NCBI RefSeq assembly: GCF_900107935.1
Contig: NZ_FNVG01000008.1
Coordinates: 62,001-126,000, forward strand
Direction of reading: 5' to 3'
Origin: Vibrio hangzhouensis
Lineage (GTDB): Bacteria > Pseudomonadota > Gammaproteobacteria > Enterobacterales > Vibrionaceae
Length of the DNA stretch: 64,000 nt
Shown here: positions 15,839-25,520 of the stretch, in pieces
How the letters are laid out: each line of letters starts with the position of its first letter
Position numbering within the stretch: the first letter of the stretch is position 1
Program-made: the position numbers and the translations under genes
The notes under the pieces: model-generated
Databases searched by the model: none
The model's input: only the letters and a program-made list of their open reading frames with translations
Told to the model about the DNA's origin: nothing

Positions 15839-18800
15839 TCAGATTGGTTTCACCCGATGAAAAATACGATACAGGACTGGCACAACAATTAACGTCAGTA
15901 CGGTCGCAAATCCCAAACCAAACATGATAGTAACGGCCATAGGCTTGAAGAAGATATCCGGTAATAGCGGAATCATACCCAGAATGGTCGTTATCGCAGC
16001 CATACATACTGGTCTGACACGACTCAGAGCAGCGTCGACAACCGCCAGATAAGGTTCTTTCCCAGAGTGAATTTCTATTTCTATCTGATCCAGCAACACG
16101 ATACCATTTTTCAATAACATACCAGACAGACTCAGAAAGCCAAGCAGAGCCATAAAACCAAACGGGGTATTCAGAACCAACAACCCAGTGGTCACGCCAA
16201 TGACCGCCAATGGCACTGTCAACCATACTATCATCGCCTCTTTAACTGCATTGAAGAGGAAAATGGTAATTAAGAACATGAACAGATAACCCATTGGCAT
16301 TGTCTGGAACAAGGACGCCTGTGCATCACCCGATGATTCATATTCACCTCCCCACTCCAACGAGTATCCGGGCGGCAACGCTATCGCTTCTATTTGTGGT
16401 TGCAGACGTTTTTGCAATGTGGCGGCAGTCTCTTCGCTTAACAAATCAGGATCAGCCATCACTGTCAGCATACGCTTGCGATTTTTACGAACAATGATAG
16501 GGTCTTCCCAACGGGTGTCATATCCCATCGTCACCTGCTGGAATGGAATGAACTCACTAAGCGCAGGGCTCCAGATCATCATACCTTCGATATTACGAAT
16601 ATCGACCCTCTCCTCGTCTGGAAGACGAGCAACAATTGGCATCAAGGTTGTTCCATCGCGATACAAACCGACTGATTTGCCAGAAAACGACATCAACAAC
16701 ACGTCGTCGACATCAGCTTTTGTGATGCCGTAACGCCTTGCCTGACTTTCGTTAAAAATGGGCTCCAGGATCTTAGTCCGTTCTCTCCAGTCATGACGAA
16801 TATTATGCGCCCCCGGATCGGCATACATAATGTCCATCACCTGTGACGCTATAGTCCTGAGTACAGTTGGATCGGAACCAATAATGCGCGCTTCAATTTT
16901 CGCACCGCCTCCAGGCCCCAACTCTATCTGTTTCAGTTTGTAGTTTATTTCGGGGAAATTCGAACCAAGATACGCCCTAAAGCGATCCATCAGACTTTCT
17001 AACTCGTCGTAACTTTTCACACGAGTGGTTATTTCCCCATAAGCCGCATAGCTTTTTTCCGGTGAGTACGTCAGCATGAACCGCTGTAATCCCTTCCCGG
17101 CGGTGGTTGTGATGTGGTCCGTTTCCGGTTGTTGTGAGATCCAGTTCTCTATCACTTTAAGTTTGGTGTTGGTCGCGCGGATATCCGTCCCCTCAGGCAA
17201 CCAGATGTCCGCCTGGAACATGGGTGTGGTCGATGCAGGGAAGAATGATTGCTTCACTTGGGTAAAGCCATAAAGGGAGGCCACCAACGCAACAATCAAG
17301 AACGCGACAGTCAACCACGCCCTGTGCATACAAAACTCGAGGAACTTCCGATAAGCCACAAATACAAATCCATTGTAAGGATCTTTCGACTCGTCACCCT
17401 CTGGCTGTTTCTGTCCTCGGAAGAAAATGTCGGCAAAGAACGGCGTCAGAGAAATCGCGGTGAACCAACTCAGCATCAAAGAAATCAATAGCACCGAAAA
17501 TAACGTTCCGCAGTACTCACCAGTTGAGTCTTCAGAGAGCCCTATGGGTGCGAAGGCGGTAACCGCTATGACTGTGGCTCCCAATAACGGCCACTTAGTT
17601 TGGGTCACGATGTCGGTCGCGGCTTGCATCCTCGTTCGCCCTTTTTGAGTGCCTATGAGTATCCCTTCAACCACCACAATGGCGTTATCAACCAACATCC
17701 CTAGCGCAATGACCAGAGCCCCCAGAGAAATACGCTGTAAGTCAATCGCCATATACTGCATGAAGATAAAGGTGCCCAACACTGTGAGTAACAGGATAAG
17801 ACCAATCAGCAGCCCCGAACGCAGCCCCATAAAGAACAGCAAAACCACAATAACAATGGCAACGGCCTGTCCCAGACTCACCACAAAGCCACGCACCGAT
17901 TTATCAACTTCTTTCGGCTGGCTGTATACTTCATTAATTTCAATACCGACAGGTTGTTGGTACTTGAGTTCTGCCAATCTTCGGTATAAGCGGTTCCCCA
18001 CCTCGACAACATTGACACCAGAGGCAAATGAGATGCCGAGGTTCAATGCCAGATTACCGTTAAAGGTAATTATGTTGTTGGGGATCTCTATAAAGCCACG
18101 TTTGATTTCGGCGACATCTTTTAAGTAAATAAGCCCCTGTGCGCCGCCTTCAGTCAGGATCAAGTCACCAAGCTCCGAAACGTCAGTAAACTCTCCGGTT
18201 GGCTGAATCCGAATGTACTCGCTACCAATACGAGTGCCGCCAGCATTAGACACAATATTCTGGGTCTGGAGTAGATTAAAGATGGTGCTGGGTGAGATAC
18301 CCAGAGCACTGATGCGCTTTATCGAAATCTCAATAAACACCTGCTCCTGCTGCTCTCCGCTCACCGAAACCTTGCTCACGCCATCAATCAGTTCGAGCTC
18401 CCGACGCAAATAATCCACGTAATCCGACAGCTCTTTGTAGTTATAGCCTTCCCCTGTCAATGCAAACAGGACACCATACACATCACCAAAGTCATCAATA
18501 ACAGAAGGTTCATTTACCCCTGGAGGAAGAGAACCTTTTACATCATTCACTTTGCGGCGCAACTCGTCCCAGATCTGTGGAAGATCGTCCGGACCATAAT
18601 TGTTTTTCATGGTCACTGTGATTTGTGACAGACCTCGACTGGAAATGGAATTGACTTCATCGACATAAGTAAGCTGCTGAATGGCTTTTTCAATGGGATA
18701 GGTCACCTCTTCTTCTACCTGCTGAGGCGTAGCTCCAGGGTATGAAGTGACTACCATCGCATCCTTGATAGTAAAAGCGGGGTCTTCTAAACGCCCTAAG

Positions 18801-18940
18801 CCGAAAAATGCCGACACACCACCGATTAGAAAAATCAGCGAGACCATCCAGCTGATGACTCGATTACGGATAAAATAGGCCGCGACACCCGTAATTTCAT
18901 CATCCGATTGAGGCGATATTTTTTGTTGTTCCTGACTCAT
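15839..18940 (-). CDS. vexK: RND efflux permease, VexK-like
   Basis: Inner-membrane proton-driven pump of the AcrB superfamily, 1033 aa, with the usual two sets of transmembrane helices and two large periplasmic loops. Motifs include the first-repeat GALVIALGMLVDNAIVVVEG (TM4 proton relay Asp pair) and FLSLSGMLLKNGIVLLDQIE in the second half. It is the third gene of an operon with two adaptor lipoproteins; its ATG overlaps the preceding stop by one base. Two adaptors plus pump, next to psp and sap genes, match the arrangement I recall for vexIJK of Vibrio cholerae. The outer-membrane channel is not encoded here and is presumably TolC. Confidence 0.9.
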   Translation of the reverse strand: MSQEQQKISPQSDDEITGVAAYFIRNRVISWMVSLIFLIGGVSAFFGLGRLEDPAFTIKDAMVVTSYPGATPQQVEEEVTYPIEKAIQQLTYVDEVNSISSRGLSQITVTMKNNYGPDDLPQIWDELRRKVNDVKGSLPPGVNEPSVIDDFGDVYGVLFALTGEGYNYKELSDYVDYLRRELELIDGVSKVSVSGEQQEQVFIEISIKRISALGISPSTIFNLLQTQNIVSNAGGTRIGSEYIRIQPTGEFTDVSELGDLILTEGGAQGLIYLKDVAEIKRGFIEIPNNIITFNGNLALNLGISFASGVNVVEVGNRLYRRLAELKYQQPVGIEINEVYSQPKEVDKSVRGFVVSLGQAVAIVIVVLLFFMGLRSGLLIGLILLLTVLGTFIFMQYMAIDLQRISLGALVIALGMLVDNAIVVVEGILIGTQKGRTRMQAATDIVTQTKWPLLGATVIAVTAFAPIGLSEDSTGEYCGTLFSVLLISLMLSWFTAISLTPFFADIFFRGQKQPEGDESKDPYNGFVFVAYRKFLEFCMHRAWLTVAFLIVALVASLYGFTQVKQSFFPASTTPMFQADIWLPEGTDIRATNTKLKVIENWISQQPETDHITTTAGKGLQRFMLTYSPEKSYAAYGEITTRVKSYDELESLMDRFRAYLGSNFPEINYKLKQIELGPGGGAKIEARIIGSDPTVLRTIASQVMDIMYADPGAHNIRHDWRERTKILEPIFNESQARRYGITKADVDDVLLMSFSGKSVGLYRDGTTLMPIVARLPDEERVDIRNIEGMMIWSPALSEFIPFQQVTMGYDTRWEDPIIVRKNRKRMLTVMADPDLLSEETAATLQKRLQPQIEAIALPPGYSLEWGGEYESSGDAQASLFQTMPMGYLFMFLITIFLFNAVKEAMIVWLTVPLAVIGVTTGLLVLNTPFGFMALLGFLSLSGMLLKNGIVLLDQIEIEIHSGKEPYLAVVDAALSRVRPVCMAAITTILGMIPLLPDIFFKPMAVTIMFGLGFATVLTLIVVPVLYRIFHRVKPI

Positions 18941-20016
18941 TATTTCGCCTCCTGCGCTAACACTTCCACTGTCATACCATCTCTAAGACGGGCAATACCA
19001 GCAATGACGATTTGTTGGGTTTGCTCTAATCCATCTACGATTTGTACTGTCGACTGAGATACTTTTCCTGTGGTCACTTTTTGCTTCGAAACCGTACTGT
19101 CGCTGTTTACCACCCAAACAAACTTCTCACTATCATTGAGTCCATCACCATCCTGGTTAAACACTGCCTCAATTGGCACACTGACTCCCTGACTAAGATT
19201 CAGCCCAATATCCTTCGCTCGCGAGGTCACATCCACAGCCATCCCATCCAGAATGAATTCGTTCTCAGGCATTGGCAGAACCAACGTAGCGGTAAATGTT
19301 CCTAAGCTCGGATCCGGTTCCGTCGTGTATTCCTTTAAACGAGCAATATACTCATTTCCTGAAGGCACCCTTACAAGAGCCTCGATGACAGACAAGTCCT
19401 GACTTTTGGGTTGATTTAGCGAATAGCTGTCAGGTACTTGCAGTACAATTTCGACTTCACCAACACTATGAATATTCACCACTTGCTGTCCAATCTGAAT
19501 ATTTTCAAACCTCTCAGCTGACACTCGGGAGATAACACCATCCACCGGAGCTAGCAATTTAGTAAAAGACAATCGCAGCTTGGTAAGCTCTAATTCGGCT
19601 TTTGCATAGGAGCGCTGAGCTGCAATTTCGTCAAATTGAGACTGTGCGAGTAAGCCCTTCTTGACTAACGGGCTGGAACGTCGATATTGACTATCAATCA
19701 CATTAAAGCGAGCTTGTGCATTATCGACGGCCAATTGATAGTCGGTTGGTTCCAATTCCGCCAATACATCGCCTTGCTTGACGAAATCCCCTTCTTTAAG
19801 TTCGATTGTGCGAATTTCCCCCGCCACTCTGAAACTGAGATGAGACCGATCCGCCGCTCTGGCGATAGCCGGGAAGTAAAGGCGACTCTTCAACTCAGAC
19901 GTACCCAGCTGTGTCACACGTACTTTAGGCACTTCTTCTCTAACGCCAACCTCTGGTTTGCTGCAACCCGCCATCAACAGGGTAAGGGCCAAAATAGTCA
20001 TTGCTCGATACATCAT
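18940..20016 (-). CDS. vexJ: RND periplasmic adaptor lipoprotein, second of two (VexJ-like)
   Basis: Membrane fusion protein, 358 aa, linking pump and outer-membrane channel. The N-terminus MMYRAMTILALTLLMAGC ends in a lipobox (LMAGC), so it is lipid-anchored. Biotinyl-lipoyl-like halves flank a coiled-coil hairpin about residues 95-165, with ELKEGDFVKQGDVLAELEP and LLAPVDGVISRV. It shares its operon with another adaptor just upstream and overlaps the pump start, implying heteromeric adaptor use. Confidence 0.88.
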   Translation of the reverse strand: MMYRAMTILALTLLMAGCSKPEVGVREEVPKVRVTQLGTSELKSRLYFPAIARAADRSHLSFRVAGEIRTIELKEGDFVKQGDVLAELEPTDYQLAVDNAQARFNVIDSQYRRSSPLVKKGLLAQSQFDEIAAQRSYAKAELELTKLRLSFTKLLAPVDGVISRVSAERFENIQIGQQVVNIHSVGEVEIVLQVPDSYSLNQPKSQDLSVIEALVRVPSGNEYIARLKEYTTEPDPSLGTFTATLVLPMPENEFILDGMAVDVTSRAKDIGLNLSQGVSVPIEAVFNQDGDGLNDSEKFVWVVNSDSTVSKQKVTTGKVSQSTVQIVDGLEQTQQIVIAGIARLRDGMTVEVLAQEAK

Positions 20017-20017
20017 A

Positions 20018-21052
20018 CTAAAGCCCCCTTTCCTTGACCCATTCGCGAACCTTTATTCCCGGCTCGATCCCCTGAACGCCCGAAATGACAATTTGGTCAC
20101 CATCTTCTAAGCCTGAAAGCACTTGTCTTTGTTCATTGAGCTCCAACGCCACTTTCTCGACAATGCCATCGATGTTAACGCGCCACACACACTTCTTGTC
20201 ACCCTCCATAAACAGCGCAGATATTGGTATCACAGTAGCTCCACTGCTGCTCGCAACCACGCGCACCTGACCCGCCATACCGGGTAGAATACCGACATCA
20301 CTGGGGCGCTCCATAATCATGGTCACTTTATAACTGCCGGTTTTGGGATCGGCCTCGGTATCAATTTCCTGAAAGGTCAGCTCGAACTCCCGTGAAGGGT
20401 ACGCATCGAATACCATGGTCGCATCCACCTGAACTTTAGAGCGAAAGCGATTCAGTAGGATGTCTGGCAGTTGGAAGATAACTTTCAGCAATTGATTAGT
20501 CTGAATGTTCATCACTCCTTCCTTGGCCTGAATGTATTCGTAATTATCCGCAGGAATGATAGAGATGGTGCCATCGTAGGGGGCAACTAATTGGGTATAA
20601 CTCAGGTTCGCTTTGGCTTGTGACCAGTTCGCCTGCGCAGAGTTCATATTCGCCTTGGCCTGATCAAAGTCCTGCTCGGACACCACTTTGTCCTTTCTCA
20701 GGCTTAATGCACGCTTATACTGAACATCGGCTAGCTGGAAATTGGCTTTGGCTTGCTTCTCGAGCAATTGATATTCATCAGGGTTTAATTTAGCGAGCAA
20801 GTCTCCCTTCGATACGGGTTGACCAGAACGGACCACTATCTGCTCAAGCTGACCGGGTACCCTAAAGGCCAATACCGCTCGGTCGCCAGCTTCTGAGGTC
20901 GCGGGAAAGGTACGTTCAAATTTACTATTGCCGACTGAGACTGTGAATAATTTGGCTGGACGGGATTCCGGTTCGGGAATTGGTGGCGGTGCCTTACCAC
21001 ACCCACTGATAAGACTGGTGATAGTGACCAGTAAAAAGAGCTTGAAATTCAT
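20018..21052 (-). CDS. vexI: RND periplasmic adaptor lipoprotein, first of two (VexI-like)
   Basis: Membrane fusion protein, 344 aa. ATG 21052 (MNFKLFLLVTITSLISGC) is chosen because it gives a compact lipoprotein signal with lipobox LISGC; the frame extends 69 bases upstream without a better start. Typical adaptor pattern: VRSGQPVSKGDLLAKLNP, a coiled coil near residues 90-150, and LVAPYDGTISI. The next adaptor begins one base after its stop. Confidence 0.88.
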   Translation of the reverse strand: MNFKLFLLVTITSLISGCGKAPPPIPEPESRPAKLFTVSVGNSKFERTFPATSEAGDRAVLAFRVPGQLEQIVVRSGQPVSKGDLLAKLNPDEYQLLEKQAKANFQLADVQYKRALSLRKDKVVSEQDFDQAKANMNSAQANWSQAKANLSYTQLVAPYDGTISIIPADNYEYIQAKEGVMNIQTNQLLKVIFQLPDILLNRFRSKVQVDATMVFDAYPSREFELTFQEIDTEADPKTGSYKVTMIMERPSDVGILPGMAGQVRVVASSSGATVIPISALFMEGDKKCVWRVNIDGIVEKVALELNEQRQVLSGLEDGDQIVISGVQGIEPGIKVREWVKERGL

Positions 21053-21142
21053 TCTGCGACTACCCTGTTTTAGTTGTACTTTAAAACATAGTCGAGAGAA
21101 ATAATGTTTACCATTAACCAATTAATTATTAATCAGTTTTAT

Positions 21143-21204
21143 TAAACCTCCCAAATCGTGAGGTTTATATTCGCCCAAAACAAGTAGAGGCACCTAAGTG
21201 CCTC
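21143..21204 (-). terminator. Two hairpins after pspC
   Basis: GAGGCAC at 21187-21193 pairs with GTGCCTC at 21198-21204 immediately after the pspC stop, and TAAACCTC at 21143-21150 pairs with GAGGTTTA at 21160-21167. Their T-tracts on the minus strand are short, so full termination is uncertain and some psp read-through into the efflux operon is possible. Confidence 0.5.
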
Positions 21205-21211
21205 CTTTTCC

Positions 21212-21601
21212 TTATAACTTACTGAACTCTCGATTAACCTTGAATGCCTCTGAAGTGACATAAGCTTCAATATCTCTGACTTTGTGTTCCATCGAATCAA
21301 AGTCCCGTTCTAAGGTATCGAGCAAGTCCTTGGCATTTTGGCCCTGTTTCCAGGGCTTACTCTTTAGTGAGTGTTCCTGCTTAGCCTTCATCGCTTCAAC
21401 GAAATTATCTGGCTGTTTTTCCAACATCAGGCTCATCGCTACATAGGCCAGCAATACCAGAAAACTGCCTCCCAATAAGGCCGCAGATATGACCAGAATT
21501 CGGATTAACCAGACTTCCACACCAAAGTAATTGGCCAGTCCGGCACAAACGCCGGTGAGCTTGCCATTAACCGGATCTTTATACAGCTCTTTATGAGTCA
21601 T
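21212..21601 (-). CDS. pspC: Phage shock protein C
   Basis: Inner-membrane Psp regulator, 129 aa from ATG 21601, which lies inside the end of pspB (11-base overlap). The PspC domain is clear: GKLTGVCAGLANYFGVEVWLIR followed by a hydrophobic segment about residues 31-58. The C-terminal half (LLDTLERDFDSMEHKVRDIEAYV) is coiled-coil-like. Together with PspB it senses envelope stress and recruits PspA, freeing PspF. Confidence 0.95.
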   Translation of the reverse strand: MTHKELYKDPVNGKLTGVCAGLANYFGVEVWLIRILVISAALLGGSFLVLLAYVAMSLMLEKQPDNFVEAMKAKQEHSLKSKPWKQGQNAKDLLDTLERDFDSMEHKVRDIEAYVTSEAFKVNREFSKL

Positions 21602-21827
21602 AGTTTTGTCTCCAGTTCGGCGATTCAGCATCCAGAATTCGCTCTAAGTTATCCACGCGAGACTGCATTTTCTCCGCTCGCTGAGACAGACTCTGCAGCT
21701 TCTGAAAGTCCTGTTCAGATAGTCCGCTTTCTGCCTTTCGCTTGCTGCGGTAATGGAGAAAAAGCCACAGCGGTGCAACAAAAATCAAGAAGACAATCAG
21801 TGGACCCGCAATTAAAAACGTCGACAT
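21591..21827 (-). CDS. pspB: Phage shock protein B
   Basis: 78-residue membrane protein with one N-terminal transmembrane helix (FLIAGPLIVFLIFVAPLWLFL) and a leucine-zipper-like cytoplasmic tail (QKLQSLSQRAEKMQSRVDNLERIL). It acts with PspC to relay membrane stress to PspA. AGGAGA precedes the ATG. It lies between pspA and pspC in the sigma-54-dependent psp operon. Confidence 0.96.
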   Translation of the reverse strand: MSTFLIAGPLIVFLIFVAPLWLFLHYRSKRKAESGLSEQDFQKLQSLSQRAEKMQSRVDNLERILDAESPNWRQNYDS

Positions 21828-21846
21828 ACTTTTCTCCTAGTCTGAA

Positions 21847-22515
21847 TTATTTCTCGTTGTTCATCTGCTCTTTTAACTTAGCAAGCTCTTTATCAATCTC
21901 ATCTTGAGCCTGAAGCTCTGCAAACTCCTGATCAAGTGACTTGGCATTGCCCGTCTTAGAATAAAGATCCGCTTCAGCTTCCAGTTCGTCAATCTTTCGA
22001 GAGTACTGTTCAAACTTAGCCATCGCTTCATTGGTGCGGCTAGTATGAAGATGCTTCTGAACATCACGTCGATTGCTGGCAGCTTGTGAGCGAATCACCA
22101 AAGCTTGCTGTTTTGCTCGTGTCTCTGTGATTTTCGATTCCAGTTTGGCAATCTCATTCGTTAACTTATCGATGGTCTCTTCGACCAGCATCTGCTCATC
22201 GTGCAGACCTTTAACGACGTTTTCAAGCTTCTGTTTCTCTATCAACGCAGCTCGTGCCAGATCTTCACGCTGCTTAGTCAGAGCCAGAGTGGCTTTTTGT
22301 TGCCATTCTACGATCTGCTCTTCAATGGCTGCGACTTTACGTGCAAGTTCTTTTTTGTCTGCAATGGCTTTAGCAGAGTTGGTACGCACTTCAACCAGCG
22401 TGTCTTCCATCTCCTGAATAATCAGACGAATCATCTTTTCCGGATCTTCAGCTTTGTCTAACAGTGCGCTAACGTTTGAGTTTACGATATCGGCAAAACG
22501 CGAAAAAATACCCAT
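21847..22515 (-). CDS. pspA: Phage shock protein A
   Basis: 222-residue ESCRT-III-like coiled-coil protein (MGIFSRFADIVNSNVSALLDKAEDPEKMI start). An amphipathic N-terminal helix is followed by long helices that are almost entirely coiled coil. It binds stressed membranes and, in unstressed cells, inhibits PspF. ATG 22515 follows AGGAGAT. The gene is read from a sigma-54-type promoter at 22573-22588, divergent from pspF. Confidence 0.97.
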   Translation of the reverse strand: MGIFSRFADIVNSNVSALLDKAEDPEKMIRLIIQEMEDTLVEVRTNSAKAIADKKELARKVAAIEEQIVEWQQKATLALTKQREDLARAALIEKQKLENVVKGLHDEQMLVEETIDKLTNEIAKLESKITETRAKQQALVIRSQAASNRRDVQKHLHTSRTNEAMAKFEQYSRKIDELEAEADLYSKTGNAKSLDQEFAELQAQDEIDKELAKLKEQMNNEK

Positions 22516-22572
22516 AATACATCTCCTGTTTGGATGAGTTCGCCACTGAACTCTCATCGATACGCTAACTAA

Positions 22573-22588
22573 TCCAAGTACCGTGCCA
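22573..22588 (-). promoter_or_regulatory. Sigma-54 promoter of pspABC
   Basis: On the minus strand TGGCACG-GTAC-TTGGA matches the -24/-12 pattern, with the -24 element perfect and the -12 element one base off the TTGCA consensus. It lies about 58 bases upstream of the pspA ATG. Confidence 0.82.
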
Positions 22589-22704
22589 ACATAAAATTAC
22601 TATAAAATTCAAAGGGTAAATAAATAACGTCGAATTTATCTTACAGCGTGCTATGATGCTAGTGCCAACAATTGGTCATTTTTACCAACCGCTGAGGGAT
22701 CACT

Positions 22705-23760
22705 ATGGCTCAGAATTTAATTGGAGAATCTCCTAACTTTCTCGCCGTACTGGACAAGGTGTCCAGACTGGCGCCTATCGACCGTCCAGTATTGGTCATT
22801 GGTGAACGCGGTACAGGCAAAGAACTGATTGCGCAACGTTTGCACTACCTTTCTAAGCGCTGGGAACAGCCTTTGGTATCACTTAACTGTTCAACGCTGA
22901 GTGAAGGACTGATCGACTCTGAACTGTTTGGCCATGAATCCGGAGCCTTTACCGGAGCGAAAGGCCGTCATCAGGGTCGATTTGAACGAGCAGAAAATGG
23001 CACATTATTCTTAGACGAATTGGCCACGACGCCACTCGCCGTACAAGAAAAATTATTGCGCGTGATCGAATATGGCCAATATGAACGCGTGGGAGGTGCT
23101 AAAGCGCTGGAATCCAATGTTCGGTTAGTATGTGCAACAAATGAAAACCTACCTTTGCTCGCTAAGCAGGGCAAATTCCGACCTGACTTACTAGACCGCC
23201 TGGCGTTTGATGTGATTCATTTACCACCCCTTCGTCACAGACAAGAGGACATCCCGCTACTGGCGGAATTCTTCGCCATCAAGATGTGCCGCGAACTTGG
23301 GCTGCCTTTTTTCGTCGGCTTCACTGACCAGGCCTGGCAAAGTATTTTCGAATACCACTGGCCCGGTAACGTAAGGGAACTGAAAAATGTGGTTGAGCGA
23401 GCGGTTTATCAGCAAGGAACCAATGAGTCACCCATCGAATCGCTAATTATCAATCCGTTCGACAATCAGTTTGACGAACAACCGTCCATGGTTCATTCGG
23501 GAAATGCGGTTGATAATGAACAACGCCCAGACACAGATCTGGCTACGCCAGCAGAGAACACGCACACAGCCCAGAATTCAGATGCCGCGGCAACGCTCAC
23601 CTTCCCGCTAGACTTTAAAACCTGGCAGGATGAGCAAAATATAAAGTTGATTAATGAGGCACTCAGACAAGCTCAATACAATCAAAGGGGTGCAGCCAAG
23701 CTGCTGTCCTTGAGCTATGATCAGCTAAGGGGCTTAGTGCGGAAGTATAAACTGGTTTGA
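22705..23760 (+). CDS. pspF: Psp operon transcriptional activator PspF
   Basis: Sigma-54 activator without a receiver domain, 351 aa. The AAA+ domain starts at once: Walker A GERGTGKE, the sigma-54 contact loop ESGAFTGAKG, Walker B NGTLFLDEL, and an arginine-finger region RPDLLDRLAFD. A C-terminal Fis-type helix-turn-helix is at about 310-351 (NQRGAAKLLSLSYDQLRGLV). The linker between them (residues about 250-305) is longer and more polar than in E. coli PspF (325 aa). It drives the divergent pspABC promoter and is controlled by PspA. Confidence 0.95.
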   Translation: MAQNLIGESPNFLAVLDKVSRLAPIDRPVLVIGERGTGKELIAQRLHYLSKRWEQPLVSLNCSTLSEGLIDSELFGHESGAFTGAKGRHQGRFERAENGTLFLDELATTPLAVQEKLLRVIEYGQYERVGGAKALESNVRLVCATNENLPLLAKQGKFRPDLLDRLAFDVIHLPPLRHRQEDIPLLAEFFAIKMCRELGLPFFVGFTDQAWQSIFEYHWPGNVRELKNVVERAVYQQGTNESPIESLIINPFDNQFDEQPSMVHSGNAVDNEQRPDTDLATPAENTHTAQNSDAAATLTFPLDFKTWQDEQNIKLINEALRQAQYNQRGAAKLLSLSYDQLRGLVRKYKLV

Positions 23761-23900
23761 GGTTGGTCAAATAGTCACCATAGATTTGCACAAATCGTGT
23801 GATAAGTGTTTGTCATTATTGGTTTAGCTATCGATTTAGTGGTAAATTACCCTGATCTCAATACAGATATTACGTTCGCTAAAATGAATGTAGCGTGTTT

Positions 23901-25520
23901 ATGAAGGCATTACTCAATATATCACTTGGACTTTGCGGCCTGATTTTCCTAACAGGGTGCGAAGATAAAGTGGATCACTCTAAAGTCAGACAAGATGGGT
24001 TTGTGTACTGTGACCAAGGGCGTCCCGGTACCTTCAATCCTCAACTCGTAGACGGTGGTATCACTGTCGAATCCATCGCGCCACAACTCTTTGATACGCT
24101 GCTGACGCTGAATCCGGGTACACATCAACCGGTACAGAATCTGGCAAAGCATTGGAGCGTTAACGAGGAAGGGACAGAATACACCTTTATACTCAGAGAT
24201 GGCGTTCAGTTTCAGACCACCAAGTGGTTCACCCCAACCCGCCCTTTCATTGCGGAAGACGTGGTGTTTAGCTTCAATCGCATTATTGATTCAGGCAATC
24301 CATTTCACGAGGTGGGCGGAAGTGTCTATCCGTGGTTTGCGGGTATTGATTTTGCCAATCTGGTAGAGAAAGTAGAAGCTCTTGATGACCATACCGTGAG
24401 GTTCACTCTCACTCGCCCAGACAATTCTTTCTTATCCAATATCTCCACTGCCCATGCGCCAATTTATTCCGCAGAGTACGCCGCACAACTGCTGTTTTCA
24501 GACCACAAGTTAGCTATCGACACGCATCCGGTAGGAACGGGCCCGTTCTATCTGGATGAATATCAGGTGGCCGATCTGGTGCGCCTCAAACGTCATGAAA
24601 ACTATTGGCGTGGACCAGTCGAAATGTCTCAGGTGGTTTTTGATATCTCGCACCGTGGTGCCGGTGCACTGGCAAAACTGTTGCGAAATGAATGCGATGT
24701 GTTGAACTCGCCGATTTCCAGCCAGATCCCAGTGATACTGGAAGAGGACTCCATTGTCCTGCAGGCGAAACCGGCGATGAACGTAGCCTTTGTGGCCATC
24801 AATACGCAGCACAAAGCACTCAGTGATCCCCGCGTACGTAAAGCGCTGAATCTCGCCATCAATCGCGACAACATTCTTGAAGCGGTCTATTTTGGTACCG
24901 GTGAAAAAGCCTACAGTTTGTTACCTCCAAGCTCATGGGCACATCAGAAAGACCAAACTCAGGTGCGTTATGATCGTAATTACGCCAGGGCCTTACTCCG
25001 CGATGCCGGCTATCAACAAGGCTTAGAACTCACCATGGCGGTACCGCTTGAACCGCGAGTGTACAACCCAAGTCCGCGAAAGACAGCCGAACTCATTCAG
25101 GCCAATCTGGCGGACATCGGTGTTAAGCTGAATCTGCTGACAGATGATCGCGTCGACAGGCAAGAACTAGCGAACATTGAATCTGTCGATTTACTGCTCA
25201 CCGGTTGGGTCGGCAATACTGGTGACCCAGACAACTATCTGCGTCCTCTACTCTCATGTACATCCAAACGAGAAGGTCTTAATCTCTCAATGTGGTGTAA
25301 CGATGACTTTGACTTTATTCTCGATCTGGCACTAGAAGTAAGTGAGCCCCGCTATCGGCTGAATCTTTACCGTCAGGCTCAGAATATTCTTAACGAAGAG
25401 GTACCAGTGATACCTATTGCCCATGGACAAAAGTATCAGGCACACAATGACAGCCTGACCGGATTCAGAACCAGTCCATTTAATGCTCAACCATTCGATC
25501 AAGTCGTGAGGTTGAAATAA
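23901..25520 (+). CDS. sapA: SapA-like peptide ABC transporter substrate-binding lipoprotein
   Basis: Family 5 extracellular solute-binding protein, 539 aa from ATG 23901. The signal peptide ends in a lipobox (LIFLTGC), so it is tethered to the membrane. ERGTGPF-type core appears as PVGTGPFYLDEYQ, and DPDNYLRPLLSC is the family's conserved loop. In other gammaproteobacteria SapA captures antimicrobial or host peptides for import. An in-frame GTG at 23895 is a weaker start choice. It is the first gene of sapABCDF, each joined by small overlaps. Confidence 0.9.
   Translation: MKALLNISLGLCGLIFLTGCEDKVDHSKVRQDGFVYCDQGRPGTFNPQLVDGGITVESIAPQLFDTLLTLNPGTHQPVQNLAKHWSVNEEGTEYTFILRDGVQFQTTKWFTPTRPFIAEDVVFSFNRIIDSGNPFHEVGGSVYPWFAGIDFANLVEKVEALDDHTVRFTLTRPDNSFLSNISTAHAPIYSAEYAAQLLFSDHKLAIDTHPVGTGPFYLDEYQVADLVRLKRHENYWRGPVEMSQVVFDISHRGAGALAKLLRNECDVLNSPISSQIPVILEEDSIVLQAKPAMNVAFVAINTQHKALSDPRVRKALNLAINRDNILEAVYFGTGEKAYSLLPPSSWAHQKDQTQVRYDRNYARALLRDAGYQQGLELTMAVPLEPRVYNPSPRKTAELIQANLADIGVKLNLLTDDRVDRQELANIESVDLLLTGWVGNTGDPDNYLRPLLSCTSKREGLNLSMWCNDDFDFILDLALEVSEPRYRLNLYRQAQNILNEEVPVIPIAHGQKYQAHNDSLTGFRTSPFNAQPFDQVVRLK

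Noticed and set aside
17649..18128. 159-codon frame antisense to the RND pump
   Set aside because: Shadow; Ser/Thr/Pro-rich translation with no family resemblance.
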